Origin: Actinomycetes bacterium
GTDB taxonomy: Bacteria; Actinomycetota; Actinomycetes; Propionibacteriales; Propionibacteriaceae
Direction: 5' to 3'
Length of the DNA stretch: 39,555 bases
NCBI GenBank assembly: GCA_023460935.1
Contig: JAEWOI010000039.1
Coordinates: 1-39,555, forward strand
In this document: positions 29,530 to 38,220 of the stretch, piece by piece
How positions within the stretch are numbered: the stretch's first letter is position 1
Layout: each line of letters begins with the position of its first letter
The notes under the pieces: model-generated
The model's database searches: none
The model's input: the letters and a program-made list of their open reading frames with translations, nothing else
Told to the model about the DNA's origin: nothing
Position numbers and translations under genes: made by a program

Positions 29530-30507
29530 ATGTCCCGACTCCCCCGTATCCCGGTCGACCGCTTCCTGCTCGCGATCATCGCGGCAGCGGTCCTGGCCTC
29601 CCTGCTTCCCGCCACCGGAGTCTTCGCCCAGGCGCTCGACATCGCGACCACCGTTGCGATCGCCACCCTGTTCTTCCTCTACGGCGCGCGGCTGAGCCCC
29701 TCCGAGACGCTCGCCGGGCTGAAGCACTGGCGGCTGCACGCCATCATCCTCGCCTTCACCTACGTGGTGTTCCCGCTGGTCGGGCTCGCCACGGTCGCGC
29801 TCACCGGCGCCGTGCTGTCGCCGGGCCTGCAGGCCGGCCTGCTCTACCTCACCCTCGTCCCCTCGACCGTCCAGTCCTCGATCGCCTTCACCTCGATCGC
29901 GAGGGGCAACGTCGCCGGCGCGGTGGTGAGCGCTTCCGCGTCGAACATCCTCGGGGTGTTCCTCACCCCGCTGTTGTGCTGGCTGTTCATGAGCAGCACC
30001 GGCCAGGTGGCGTTCACCACCTCGACCATCGTCGAGATCGTGCTGCAGTTGTTCGTCCCGTTCGTGGCGGGCCAGCTCTCGCGCCGGTGGACGGCTGGCT
30101 TCGTCGCGGCCCACCCCGGCCTGAAGCTGGTGGACCGGGGCTCGATCGTCCTGGTCGTCTATGCCGCGTTCTCAGCCGGCATGCGGGAGAACATGTGGGC
30201 GCAGACCAGCTGGCAGGCGCTGCTGGTGCTGCTCGGGGTCAGCCTGGTGATCCTGGCGTTGATGCTCGCGCTCACCTGGTGGACGGCCAGGAGGCTCGGC
30301 TTCGACCGGGCGGACGCGATCGCGATCCAGTTCTGCGGCACCAAGAAGTCGCTGGCCAGCGGGCTGCCGATGGCAGGGGTGCTGTTCGCCGGGCAGCCGC
30401 TCGGGCTGCTGATGCTGCCGCTGGTGCTGTTCCACCAGGCCCAGCTGATGGCCTGTTCCGCGCTCGCGGGACGCTACGCCCGCGCCGCGTCACCGGCTCA
30501 GGAGTAG
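29530..30507 (+). CDS. Bile acid:sodium symporter family (SBF-like, YfeH type) transporter
   Basis: The 325-residue membrane protein has about nine to ten hydrophobic helices and matches the SBF-like family of the bile acid:sodium symporter superfamily. Typical segments are FFLYGARLSPSETLAGLKHW after helix 2, TLVPSTVQSSIAFTSIARGN in the core and QFCGTKKSLASGLPMAGVLF in the second crossing region. Bacterial members carry organic anions, but the substrate here is unknown. ATG at 29530 is chosen over ATG at 29521 because TAGGAT ends 7 bases before it. It shares a palindromic promoter with the divergent methyltransferase gene, and its 3' end overlaps the convergent lipoprotein gene by 10 bases. 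Confidence 0.88.
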   Translation: MSRLPRIPVDRFLLAIIAAAVLASLLPATGVFAQALDIATTVAIATLFFLYGARLSPSETLAGLKHWRLHAIILAFTYVVFPLVGLATVALTGAVLSPGLQAGLLYLTLVPSTVQSSIAFTSIARGNVAGAVVSASASNILGVFLTPLLCWLFMSSTGQVAFTTSTIVEIVLQLFVPFVAGQLSRRWTAGFVAAHPGLKLVDRGSIVLVVYAAFSAGMRENMWAQTSWQALLVLLGVSLVILALMLALTWWTARRLGFDRADAIAIQFCGTKKSLASGLPMAGVLFAGQPLGLLMLPLVLFHQAQLMACSALAGRYARAASPAQE

Positions 30508-31505
30508 CGCAGCCTCGCGACCACCGGGGAGTGGTCGGAGGGGACGACGCCCGTCCAGACCGGCACCCGCTTTCCGTGCACCTGCCGCCACTCGACGCCA
30601 GGGCCTGACACGACTGCCCAGCTCAGGACGGTCGTGCCTCGGGGGACCCACACGTAGTCGATGTACCGGCCGTTCCGCCGGACGACCTTGGCCACGGGCT
30701 CACCGGCCACAGCGGCCGACAGCTGGTGCAGCGAGTTCGCCCTCGGTACGTCGGAGGTGTCGGCGCGGGCCACCGTGCCGGCATCGACGAAGCCGGCCGC
30801 CGCGAGTCCGGTCAGGTGGTCGGCGAAGACCGGCCGGGTTTCGGCGTTGCCGGCGTTGAAGTCGCCCAGCAGTACCAGTGGATCCGCCAGTCCCGGGTCG
30901 AGTCGCTCGATGGCGGCGACGAGGCGACCGATCCCGACCGAACGAACCCGGGCGAACACCGGCGTCTGCACCGGGTGCTGGTGGACGTTGACAACCAGCA
31001 CGACCCGGCCGGTAGCCCGGTCGCGCAGCCGGGCCCAGTCTGCGTACCGGTCGAGGAACGAGCCCTGCTCCCCTGCGCTGACCAGCTTTTCTGTGCCGTG
31101 CCCAAGGAGGTCGAAGCTGTTGGCCCTGAAGGCCAGCGCGTGCTCACCGGCCGAGTGCAGCCACACGTAGTCGCGGAGCTGCTCCTCCAGGTAGGTGCCG
31201 GCCGGTGTGCGGTGGGCGAACTCCTGGAACCCGATGATGTCAGGATCGGCGAGGCGGACCTTCGCCACGACGCCCGGCGCGCGCGCGGTGGGGATCAGCT
31301 CCGCCCTGGGGATCAGCGGGAACCAGTCGTCCGGGACCGGCCCGCCCAGGATGTTGTAGGTCATCGCCGTGATCACCACCTGGCCGCCCGGACGGGCCGG
31401 GGCTCCGGTGGCCGTGGCGGGGTTGGCGTCGGCCCGCAGGGCGCAACCGGAGATCAGGCAGAGCAGGCACAGCAGGACCAGCACTCGGGTGGGCTGGCGT
31501 GGCAC
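30498..31505 (-). CDS. Lipoprotein of the endonuclease/exonuclease/phosphatase (EEP) superfamily
   Basis: The 335-residue product begins with a lipoprotein signal peptide (MPRQPTRVLVLLCLLCLISG then Cys21), so it is expected to be anchored on the outside of the membrane. The EEP fold is indicated by AMTYNILGG near 47, IIGFQEFAHR near 92, LLGDFNAGNAETRP near 213, IDYVWVPRGT and the C-terminal PSDHSPVVARL. These match the N, E, D-N, D and D-H positions of the DNase I-like active site. It could be a nuclease or a phosphodiesterase; the substrate is unknown. The start is GTG at 31505, with a GGGAGG Shine-Dalgarno somewhat far away. It is divergent from the TetR gene. Confidence 0.85.
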   Translation of the reverse strand: MPRQPTRVLVLLCLLCLISGCALRADANPATATGAPARPGGQVVITAMTYNILGGPVPDDWFPLIPRAELIPTARAPGVVAKVRLADPDIIGFQEFAHRTPAGTYLEEQLRDYVWLHSAGEHALAFRANSFDLLGHGTEKLVSAGEQGSFLDRYADWARLRDRATGRVVLVVNVHQHPVQTPVFARVRSVGIGRLVAAIERLDPGLADPLVLLGDFNAGNAETRPVFADHLTGLAAAGFVDAGTVARADTSDVPRANSLHQLSAAVAGEPVAKVVRRNGRYIDYVWVPRGTTVLSWAVVSGPGVEWRQVHGKRVPVWTGVVPSDHSPVVARLRYS

Positions 31506-31539
31506 GCCCCAAAGCTACCTCCCCCTCGCCCGGCGAGCG

Positions 31540-31549
31540 GTCCTACCAT
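31540..31549. promoter_or_regulatory. Overlapping divergent -10 elements (lipoprotein / TetR)
   Basis: Plus-strand TACCAT (31544-31549) stands 6 bases before the TetR GTG at 31556. Minus-strand TAGGAC (31545-31540) shares two bases with it and faces the lipoprotein gene. This is a second, less symmetric bidirectional promoter. Confidence 0.38.
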
Positions 31550-31555
31550 GGGCGC

Positions 31556-32158
31556 GTGCCGCGTCCCGCCAGATACGCCAAGGGCGTCGCCAAGCGCGAG
31601 GAGATCCTCACCACGGCGCTCGCTGTGATCGCGCGTACCGGCTACCGCAGGACCTCGGTGCGCGAGCTCGCCGCAGCGGTGGGGCTGAGCCAGGCCGGGC
31701 TGTTGCACTACTTCTCGTCCAAGGAGGAGCTGTTCGCCGAGCTCCTGCGCAAGCGGGACGAGGTGGACCGGGCAAACGTCGCGGGACCGGGCGTGGCCGC
31801 GGTCGACGGGCTGGTCGACATCGTCCGGCACAACGCAGAGGTACCCGGGCTGGTGCAGCTGTCCGCCCGGTTCACGGTCGAGGCCAGCGACCCCGGGCAC
31901 CCTGCGCACGACCTGGTCAGTGCGCGCTACGACCGCCTGCGCGCGCTGTTCGTCGAGGACATCGCCTCGCGGCAGCGGGCCGGTGCCCTGCCCGCCCACC
32001 TGGACCCGGCTGTGGTGGCCAACCTGCTGATAGCAGCAGCCGACGGCCTGCAGACCCAGTTCCTGCTCGACCCGTCACTGGACATGGCCGAGCACCTGGC
32101 AGCCCTGGTCAGCCTGCTGGGTTCGGCTGCTCCTCCTCGGGCCGGGGAGCAGGAATAG
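31556..32158 (+). CDS. TetR/AcrR family transcriptional regulator
   Basis: The 200-residue protein has the N-terminal TetR DNA-binding domain: KREEILTTALAVIARTGYRR (13-32), then the helix-turn-helix TSVRELAAAVGLSQAGLLHY (33-52) and FSSKEELFAELL. The C-terminal ligand and dimer domain is all-helical and ends AAPPRAGEQE. GTG at 31556 was selected: TACCAT lies 6 bases before it, and the family usually begins 10-15 residues before the first helix. It may regulate the divergent lipoprotein gene or itself; the effector is unknown. The last 50 bases overlap the convergent SPFH gene. Confidence 0.9.
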   Translation: MPRPARYAKGVAKREEILTTALAVIARTGYRRTSVRELAAAVGLSQAGLLHYFSSKEELFAELLRKRDEVDRANVAGPGVAAVDGLVDIVRHNAEVPGLVQLSARFTVEASDPGHPAHDLVSARYDRLRALFVEDIASRQRAGALPAHLDPAVVANLLIAAADGLQTQFLLDPSLDMAEHLAALVSLLGSAAPPRAGEQE

Positions 32159-33296
32159 CTTCCGCGGCCGGCTGGACCGGATTGCCGGTGGTCAGTGCAT
32201 TGCCCCGCTCGGTGGCCAGCCTGGCCGCCCTGCGCCCCTCGAGCGCCTCGGCCTCGGCGATGGCCTGCTGCACGGACTTGGCCGAGTTCGCCTCGTCCGC
32301 AGCCTTCTGCGCCTCGATCTCGGCGAAGACGTCCACCCGCTCGGGCGCAGAGAATTCCCCTGCTGCCGACTCCGGCTCACCGGCGATGCCCGCGCGGGCG
32401 GCGCCGGCGATCTGGCCGAGCCCCTTCAGCGCGTCGTTCAGCTCGCTGGGGATGATCCACATCTTGTTGGACTCACCCTTGGCGAGGCTCGGCAGCATCC
32501 GCAGGTACTGGTAGGCCAGCAGGGACTGGCTGGGCTTGCCTGCGTGGATCGCGGAGAACGTTGTGGTGATCGCCTGGGCTTCGCCCTCGGCACGCAGCAT
32601 GGCGGCCTGCCGGTCGGCCTGGGCACGCAGCACCGCTGCCTCCCGGTCGCCCTGGGCGCGCAGGATCGACGCCTCCCGGTCGCCGGATGCGGACAGGATC
32701 ATCGACTGGCGCTGGCCCTCCGCGGTGAGGATGGCCGCCCGCTTGTCGCGCTCGGCCCGGGCACCCTTCTCCATGGCGTCCCGGATTGTGGCCGGTGGCT
32801 CGATCGAGCGCAGCTCGACCCGGTTCACCTTGATGCCCCACTTGCCGGTCGCCTCGTCCAGCACGGTGCGCAGTTTCTGGTTGATCTCCTCGCGGCTGGT
32901 GAGGGTCTGTTCCAGGTCGAGCCCGCCGATGATGTTGCGCAGCGTGGTCATCGTCAACTGTTCGATGGCCTGGATGTAGTTCTGCGCCTCGTAGGCAGCG
33001 CGCACCGGGTCGACCACCTGGTAGTAGATCACCGAGTCGATGTTGACCATCAGGTTGTCCTCCGTGATCACCCCCTGCGGCGGGAACGGCACCACGGCCT
33101 CGCGCATGTCCATCGTGTAGCGGACGCTGTCGATCACCGGCACCAGCAGGTGCGGCCCGGGCTCGAGGGTGCGGCGGAACTTGCCCAGCCGCTCCACTAC
33201 GCCGACCTGCTGCTGGCGGACCACGCGCACCGAACGGACGAGGAGCGCGACGACCACTACCGCCACGAGGATCGAGATGATGGTGAACAGGGTCAT
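32109..33296 (-). CDS. SPFH domain (stomatin/paraslipin/QmcA-like) membrane protein
   Basis: The 395-residue protein has one N-terminal membrane helix (about 3-22) and an SPFH/band 7 domain (about 25-190, with QQQVGVVERLGKFRRTLEPG and VELRSIEPPATIRDAMEKGA). A coiled-coil region (195-245) follows, built of 11-residue units such as SGDREASILRA, QGDREAAVLRA and QADRQAAMLRA. The C-terminal tail is Ala/Glu/Pro-rich. SPFH proteins oligomerise into membrane scaffolds or cages that organise membrane microdomains. An NfeD gene lies 15 bases upstream in the same operon, the standard partner. ATG at 33296 is used. The 3' end overlaps the TetR gene on the other strand by 50 bases. Confidence 0.93.
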   Translation of the reverse strand: MTLFTIISILVAVVVVALLVRSVRVVRQQQVGVVERLGKFRRTLEPGPHLLVPVIDSVRYTMDMREAVVPFPPQGVITEDNLMVNIDSVIYYQVVDPVRAAYEAQNYIQAIEQLTMTTLRNIIGGLDLEQTLTSREEINQKLRTVLDEATGKWGIKVNRVELRSIEPPATIRDAMEKGARAERDKRAAILTAEGQRQSMILSASGDREASILRAQGDREAAVLRAQADRQAAMLRAEGEAQAITTTFSAIHAGKPSQSLLAYQYLRMLPSLAKGESNKMWIIPSELNDALKGLGQIAGAARAGIAGEPESAAGEFSAPERVDVFAEIEAQKAADEANSAKSVQQAIAEAEALEGRRAARLATERGNALTTGNPVQPAAEAIPAPRPEEEQPNPAG

Positions 33297-33311
33297 GGTT
33301 CTCCTCAGGGA

Positions 33312-33770
33312 TCAGGGCAGGGCAAGGTTGCGGGGGTACACGACGGCCACGACCCCGTCGATCTGGTAGACCTCGATCTCTGTGCCGGCGGGGATGGCCC
33401 CCTCGATGCTGCGCGCCGTCCACACCTCGCCGGAGACCTTCACCTCGCCGCCGGCAGTGGTGATCTCGGTGAGCGCCACCCCGGCACTGCCCACCATCTT
33501 GTCCACGCTGGAACGGTAACCGGGCAGCGAGCGGACCTTCTGCAGCAGGGTCGGGCGCAGCAGACCCAGCATGGCGACCGCCACCACGACCGCCGCGATG
33601 ATCTGGAGCCACCACACGCCCGGGAACGCCAGCGCCACCAGCCCCCCGGCGAGGGCGCCGGCGGCCAGCATCAGCAGGGTGAAGTCGAGGGTGAGCATCT
33701 CGGTGACCGCGAGCAGCGCCGCCAGGGAGAGCCAGGCCACCCAGGCGTGCTCGGCCAGCCACTCAGCCAT
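33312..33770 (-). CDS. NfeD family membrane protein
   Basis: This 152-residue short-form NfeD protein has an N-terminal pair or trio of membrane helices (about 8-75) and a C-terminal OB-fold domain with VDKMVGSAGVALTEI, GGEVKVSGEVWTAR and IPAGTEIEVYQIDGVVAVV. NfeD proteins work with SPFH-domain partners in membrane organisation. The ATG at 33770 has a GGGAGGA Shine-Dalgarno and lies 25 bases after the ABC ATPase stop; the SPFH gene follows after 15 bases. Confidence 0.93.
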   Translation of the reverse strand: MAEWLAEHAWVAWLSLAALLAVTEMLTLDFTLLMLAAGALAGGLVALAFPGVWWLQIIAAVVVAVAMLGLLRPTLLQKVRSLPGYRSSVDKMVGSAGVALTEITTAGGEVKVSGEVWTARSIEGAIPAGTEIEVYQIDGVVAVVYPRNLALP

Positions 33771-33795
33771 CGTCAGTCCTCCCTGTCGCCCTCCA

Positions 33796-34611
<816 letters not shown>

Positions 34612-34617
34612 GCCGCC

Positions 34618-34623
34618 AACCTA
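34618..34623 (-). promoter_or_regulatory. -10 element of the ABC ATPase gene (leaderless geometry)
   Basis: Minus-strand TAGGTT is followed by 6 bases (GGCGGC) and ATG at 34611. This lets the ABC-NfeD-SPFH group be expressed apart from fabG-fabI. Confidence 0.5.
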
Positions 34624-34672
34624 CCCAACCCTGGCCGCGGATTCCGACTCGGGGGGCCGGGCGGCTGCCCGG

Positions 34673-35443
34673 TCAGGCCCCGGTCGAGTGCAGTCCGCCG
34701 TCGACGTGGATCATCTCGCCGGTGGTCGCGGGGAACCAGTCACTGAGCAGGGCCACGACAGCCTTCGCCGTGGGCGTCAGATCCTTTGGGTCCCAGCCCA
34801 GCGGCGCCCGCGTGCCCCAGATCGCGTTGAACTCCTCCGAGCCGGGGATGGCCTTCTTGGCGATGGTCTCCAGCGGGCCGGCGGCCACGAGGTTGCAGCG
34901 GACGCCGTCCGGGCCGAGGTAACGGGCCAGGTAACGGGAGGCGCTCTCCAGCGCGGCCTTCGACACCCCCATCCAGTCGTAGGTCGGCCAGGAGACGGTC
35001 GCGTCGAACGTCATGCCGACCACGGATGCACGCTCGGCGAACAACGGCTTGCAGGCCATCGCGAGGCTGACCAGCGAGTAGGCCGAGACGTGGACGGAGA
35101 ACCCGACGTCGTCGAAGGGTGTGGTCAGGAACTTGCCGCCGAGGGCGGTTTCGGGGTTGGCGAACGCGATCGAGTGCACGACCCCGTCGAGGTGGTCGAA
35201 GTGCTCGCCGAGGCGCTCCGGCAGGCTGGCCAGGTGGGCGGTGTCGGTGACATCCAGCTCCAGCAGCGGAGGTTCCGGGTCGAGCCGGCGCAGCACGCGG
35301 GCGGTGAGGCTCATCGCCCTGCCGAAGTTGGACACGACGACGTTCGCGCCCTCTGCCTGGGCCAGTTCCACCACGCGGTAGCCGATCGAGGTGTTCATGG
35401 TCACCCCGGCGACCAGGATGTTCTTGCCTTCAAGGATCCCCAT
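34673..35443 (-). CDS. fabI: Enoyl-ACP reductase, InhA-like FabI
   Basis: FabI reduces the enoyl-ACP double bond with NAD(P)H, the last step of each type II fatty-acid elongation cycle. The 256-residue product starts MGILEGKNILVAGVTMNTSI, the FabI variant of the Rossmann glycine motif. The catalytic residues are Tyr155 and Lys162 in YDWMGVSKAALESASR, with Phe146 at the position of InhA Phe149. The NLVAAGPLETIAKKAI substrate loop and ATTGEMIHVDGG terminus also match InhA. ATG at 35443 is used; the frame is open upstream but overlaps fabG. It lies 10 bases after fabG, the same pairing as mabA-inhA in mycobacteria. Drug sensitivity cannot be judged from this. Confidence 0.96.
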   Translation of the reverse strand: MGILEGKNILVAGVTMNTSIGYRVVELAQAEGANVVVSNFGRAMSLTARVLRRLDPEPPLLELDVTDTAHLASLPERLGEHFDHLDGVVHSIAFANPETALGGKFLTTPFDDVGFSVHVSAYSLVSLAMACKPLFAERASVVGMTFDATVSWPTYDWMGVSKAALESASRYLARYLGPDGVRCNLVAAGPLETIAKKAIPGSEEFNAIWGTRAPLGWDPKDLTPTAKAVVALLSDWFPATTGEMIHVDGGLHSTGA

Positions 35444-35453
35444 GGCTGCTCCC

Positions 35454-36191
35454 TCAGTGACCCATGCCGAGGCCGCCGTCGACCGGCAGCACAGCGCCGG
35501 AGATGAACCCGGCCTCCTCGCCGGCGAGGAAGGCCACCGCTGCGGCAACCTCGTCGGGCTGGCCGAGCCTGGCCGCCGGGATCGAGGCCAGGTACTTCGC
35601 GATCACGTCCTCCGGCAGGACGGCGGTCATGTCGGTCTCGATGAAGCCCGGCGCGACCACATTGGCGGTCACGCCGCGGCTGCCGATCTCCCGCGTCAGC
35701 GAGCGGGCCATGCCCACCAGCGCCGCCTTCGACGCGGAGTAGTTGACCTGCCCCGGTGAGCCGTAGAGGGCAACCACGGAGCCGGTGAAGATGATTCGGC
35801 CGAAGCGGCCCCGGATCATGCTCTTCGCCGCCCGCTTCGCGCAGCGGAAGGCGCCGGTGAGGTTGACGTTCAGCACGGCGTCCCAGTCCGCGTCCTGCAT
35901 GCGCAGGATCAGGGTGTCCTTGGTGATGCCGGCGTTGGCCACCAGCACCTCCACCGGGCCGTTGGCCTCCTCGGCCGCAGCAAAGGCTGCTTCGACCTGG
36001 GCGGCGTCGGTGACATTGCACGAGACGCCCAGCGCACCCTCGGGCGGCTCCCCGCCCAGGTCGAGACTGGCGACCTTGTGCCCGGCAGCGAGGAAACGTT
36101 CGACGATGGCCCGGCCGATTCCCCGGTTGCCACCGGTAACGATCACGCTTCGGGCAACGCCAGGGGCAGTTGCTGTGGTTGTTTCGGTCAC
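35454..36191 (-). CDS. fabG: 3-oxoacyl-ACP reductase, MabA-like FabG
   Basis: FabG reduces 3-oxoacyl-ACP with NADPH in type II fatty-acid synthesis. The 245-residue SDR protein has the cofactor motif TGGNRGIG (19-26), the NAG motif (86-88) and the catalytic triad Ser138, Tyr151 and Lys155 (SVVALYG then YSASKAALVG). It ends PVDGGLGMGH, nearly the same end as mycobacterial MabA. GTG at 36191 gives the usual length; the long open frame upstream to 36791 runs antisense to other genes and is rejected. TAGCGT ends 8 bases before the GTG, so the mRNA may be leaderless or nearly so. First gene of fabG-fabI. Confidence 0.95.
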   Translation of the reverse strand: MTETTTATAPGVARSVIVTGGNRGIGRAIVERFLAAGHKVASLDLGGEPPEGALGVSCNVTDAAQVEAAFAAAEEANGPVEVLVANAGITKDTLILRMQDADWDAVLNVNLTGAFRCAKRAAKSMIRGRFGRIIFTGSVVALYGSPGQVNYSASKAALVGMARSLTREIGSRGVTANVVAPGFIETDMTAVLPEDVIAKYLASIPAARLGQPDEVAAAVAFLAGEEAGFISGAVLPVDGGLGMGH

Positions 36192-36199
36192 GCCGCCCA

Positions 36200-36205
36200 A
36201 CGCTA
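36200..36205 (-). promoter_or_regulatory. -10 element of fabG
   Basis: Minus-strand TAGCGT is followed by 8 bases and the GTG at 36191. The leader would be one or two bases at most. Confidence 0.4.
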
Positions 36206-36272
36206 GACGACGACCGCGTGGCCGCGATAGCGGGCACGCGGGAGGAGTCTGCACCGTGGGCCGGGTTCGACC

Positions 36273-36278
36273 TACTCT
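36273..36278 (+). promoter_or_regulatory. -10 element of the DUF3099 gene (leaderless geometry)
   Basis: TACTCT is followed by 6 bases (TGGGCT) and the GTG at 36285. It would drive the plus-strand run DUF3099-SURF1-rlmA. Confidence 0.45.
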
Positions 36279-36284
36279 TGGGCT

Positions 36285-36602
36285 GTGAGTCCAGGCAGCG
36301 CGCAGAAGCCGGTGTTGATCACCAGTGCGCGCCGGCCGCGCTCGCTGGACAACGATGCGCGCCGGCGGCGCTACCTGTGGACGATGGCTGTGCGGGTGGC
36401 CTGCTTCCTCGCCGCCACCGTCACGCCCCTCCCGTGGAACCTGCTGCTGCTGCTCGCCGCAGCGGTGCTTCCGACGATCGCCGTGATGCTGGCCAACGCG
36501 ATCGACCAACGCCGGCCTCCGGAGGTCGAACCGGCCGGTGACGGGCGGCCCGCCCTGCCGGTGCCGGGCACCGTGGACGGAACGGTGGTGGAGGAGTCCT
36601 GA
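36285..36602 (+). CDS. DUF3099 domain-containing membrane protein
   Basis: The 105-residue protein carries the DUF3099 pattern: an N-terminal LITSARRPRSLDNDARRRRY stretch, then two membrane helices (about 33-50 and 53-72) with MAVRVACFLAATVTPLPWNL, and a polar Pro-rich tail. The function is unknown. It is encoded directly before SURF1, and its TGA overlaps the SURF1 ATG (TGATG), so translation is coupled. A link to respiratory-chain assembly is suggested only by this position. Confidence 0.8.
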   Translation: MSPGSAQKPVLITSARRPRSLDNDARRRRYLWTMAVRVACFLAATVTPLPWNLLLLLAAAVLPTIAVMLANAIDQRRPPEVEPAGDGRPALPVPGTVDGTVVEES

Positions 36603-37378
36603 TGCGGCTGCTCGACACGCCGATGGGCACCGCGCCCAGGCCCGGCCGGCAGTGGCTGCGCTGGCTGGTGCTCGCCGCCTGCGTGGCCGGTCTGGCCGCA
36701 GCCTTCGTGAACCTCGGCCAGTGGCAGCTCGACCGGCTGGACGAGCGCCGCGCCCGCAACGACTCGGTGACCACCCACGAGAGCGCGCCACCGGTGCCGT
36801 TCGAGACGGTCTTCAATCGCCCTATCGTCGAGGCCGACCAGTGGCAGAAGGTCACGGTGCGGGGCAGCTTCGACCCCGACCGCCAGTTCCTGGTGCGGTA
36901 CCGCTCCAACGCCGGCCAGAGCGGCTACGAGGTGGTCACGCCGCTGCGCACCACCTCTGGCGCGTGGGTGCTGGTCGACCGCGGATTCGCCGCGCGCCCG
37001 TCCGGGCAGGACTACCCGACGGCGCTGCCGCCGCCACCGGCCGGAGAGGTCTCGATCGTCGGCTACGTCCGGCGGGACGAGCAGGGCGCCCCGGAGGCGG
37101 TCACCCCCAACCCGCCGGCCAGCTCGGTGCGCCTGATCAACTCCGCGGCGCTGGCAGCGACCCTGCCCTACCCCGTGGTCAACGGGTACCTCTCGGTGCT
37201 GACGATCGAGCCCGGGCAGGCGGAGGGACTGGTGCCCGTGCAGCCTCCGGAACTCACCGAGGGCAACCACTTCTCCTACGCCGTCCAGTGGTTCGCCTTC
37301 GCCGGGATCGCAGCCGTGGGCCTGGTGCTCCTGATCCGGTCCGACGTCCGGGCGCTGCGCCGCCAGGCAGCGGCGTGA
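36602..37378 (+). CDS. SURF1 family protein (cytochrome oxidase assembly)
   Basis: SURF1 proteins help insert heme a and assemble aa3-type cytochrome c oxidase. The 258-residue product has the two-helix topology of the family, with membrane segments near 18-38 and 234-253 flanking an extracytoplasmic domain. Hallmarks are NLGQWQLDRLDERRARN after the first helix, VRGSFDPDRQFLVRYRS, WVLVDRGFAARP and NHFSYAVQWFAFAG at the second helix. The ATG overlaps the DUF3099 stop, and the stop overlaps the rlmA GTG (GTGA). No oxidase subunit gene is in the window. Confidence 0.93.
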   Translation: MRLLDTPMGTAPRPGRQWLRWLVLAACVAGLAAAFVNLGQWQLDRLDERRARNDSVTTHESAPPVPFETVFNRPIVEADQWQKVTVRGSFDPDRQFLVRYRSNAGQSGYEVVTPLRTTSGAWVLVDRGFAARPSGQDYPTALPPPPAGEVSIVGYVRRDEQGAPEAVTPNPPASSVRLINSAALAATLPYPVVNGYLSVLTIEPGQAEGLVPVQPPELTEGNHFSYAVQWFAFAGIAAVGLVLLIRSDVRALRRQAAA

Positions 37379-38196
37379 GCCGGCGGGGCGCCGGCCTGGT
37401 GGCTGCGGCCGGGCTGCTCGCCTGCCCCGTGTGCCGCGAAGGACTGGAAGCATCACCGGAAGCGCTTCGCTGCCCGTCCGGCCACAGCTTCGACCTGTCC
37501 AGGCACGGCTATGCGAACCTGCTCGGAGGGCCGGAGCCGGCCAACGCCGATACCGCGGACATGCTCGCCGCCCGGTCACGCGTGCACTCCTCCGGATTGT
37601 TCGATGAGGTGCAGGCGGCCGTCGCAGCCAAGGTGGCCGGCTGTCGGCGGATCCTCGAGGTCGGAGCCGGGAACGCCTACTACCTGGGTGGGGCGCTGGG
37701 CACCGAGCCGGAGGCCGTCGGGGTAGCGCTCGACGTGTCCAAGGCCGCCGCGCGGGCTGCGGCGCGCAGTGATCGCCGGATCGCCGCGGTGGTCGCAGAC
37801 GTCTGGCGGCCGCTGCCGCTGCGGAACCACAGCGTGGACGCCGTGCTGTGCGTCTTCGCCCCGCGGAACGTCCCCGAGTTCGCGCGTGTCCTGCGTCCGG
37901 GCGGGCGGCTGGTGGTGGTTACCCCGCAGCCGGAGCACCTGGCCGGCCTGCGGGACCGGCACGGGCTGCTGGCCATCGGGGAGGACAAGACCGGCCGGAT
38001 CGCCGGTGCCGCAGCGGAGTTCTTCGCGCCGGTGGCCACAGCCGAATTGAGGCACAGCCGGGAGGTCACGCCCGAACTCGCGGCCGACCTGATCGCGATG
38101 GGCCCGAACGCCTTCCACCGCCTGCCGGAGGACGTGGCCGGAGGCCGGGTGGTGGTTGCGGTGTCCATCCAGGTGTTCACTCCCCTGTCGTCGTGA
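37375..38196 (+). CDS. rlmA: 23S rRNA (guanine-N1)-methyltransferase, RlmA family
   Basis: RlmA-type enzymes methylate N1 of G745 (RlmA-I) or G748 (RlmA-II/TlrB) in 23S rRNA; the second type can lower sensitivity to tylosin-like macrolides. The 273-residue protein has the N-terminal zinc finger ACPVCREGLE and LRCPSGHSFD (C-x2-C ... C-x3-H), then HGYANLLGG, and a Rossmann methyltransferase domain with ILEVGAGNAYYL (motif I). CVFAPRNVPEFARVLRPGG comes near the middle. Which guanine is modified cannot be decided here. GTG at 37375 overlaps the SURF1 stop. Confidence 0.9.
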   Translation: MSRRGAGLVAAAGLLACPVCREGLEASPEALRCPSGHSFDLSRHGYANLLGGPEPANADTADMLAARSRVHSSGLFDEVQAAVAAKVAGCRRILEVGAGNAYYLGGALGTEPEAVGVALDVSKAAARAAARSDRRIAAVVADVWRPLPLRNHSVDAVLCVFAPRNVPEFARVLRPGGRLVVVTPQPEHLAGLRDRHGLLAIGEDKTGRIAGAAAEFFAPVATAELRHSREVTPELAADLIAMGPNAFHRLPEDVAGGRVVVAVSIQVFTPLSS

Positions 38197-38208
38197 GCGC
38201 CGAGGCAC

Positions 38209-38214
38209 CAAGAT
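38209..38214 (+). promoter_or_regulatory. -10-like element of the M20 gene (leaderless geometry)
   Basis: CAAGAT is followed by 6 bases (GGGGCC) and the ATG at 38221, the same arrangement as before the M23 gene. Confidence 0.38.
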
Positions 38215-38220
38215 GGGGCC

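Noticed and set aside
35444..36791. Extended N-termini of fabG (to 36791) and fabI (to 35548)
   Set aside because: The extra segments overlap other genes antisense or in another frame and have no SDR-like sequence; the shorter starts match MabA and InhA lengths.
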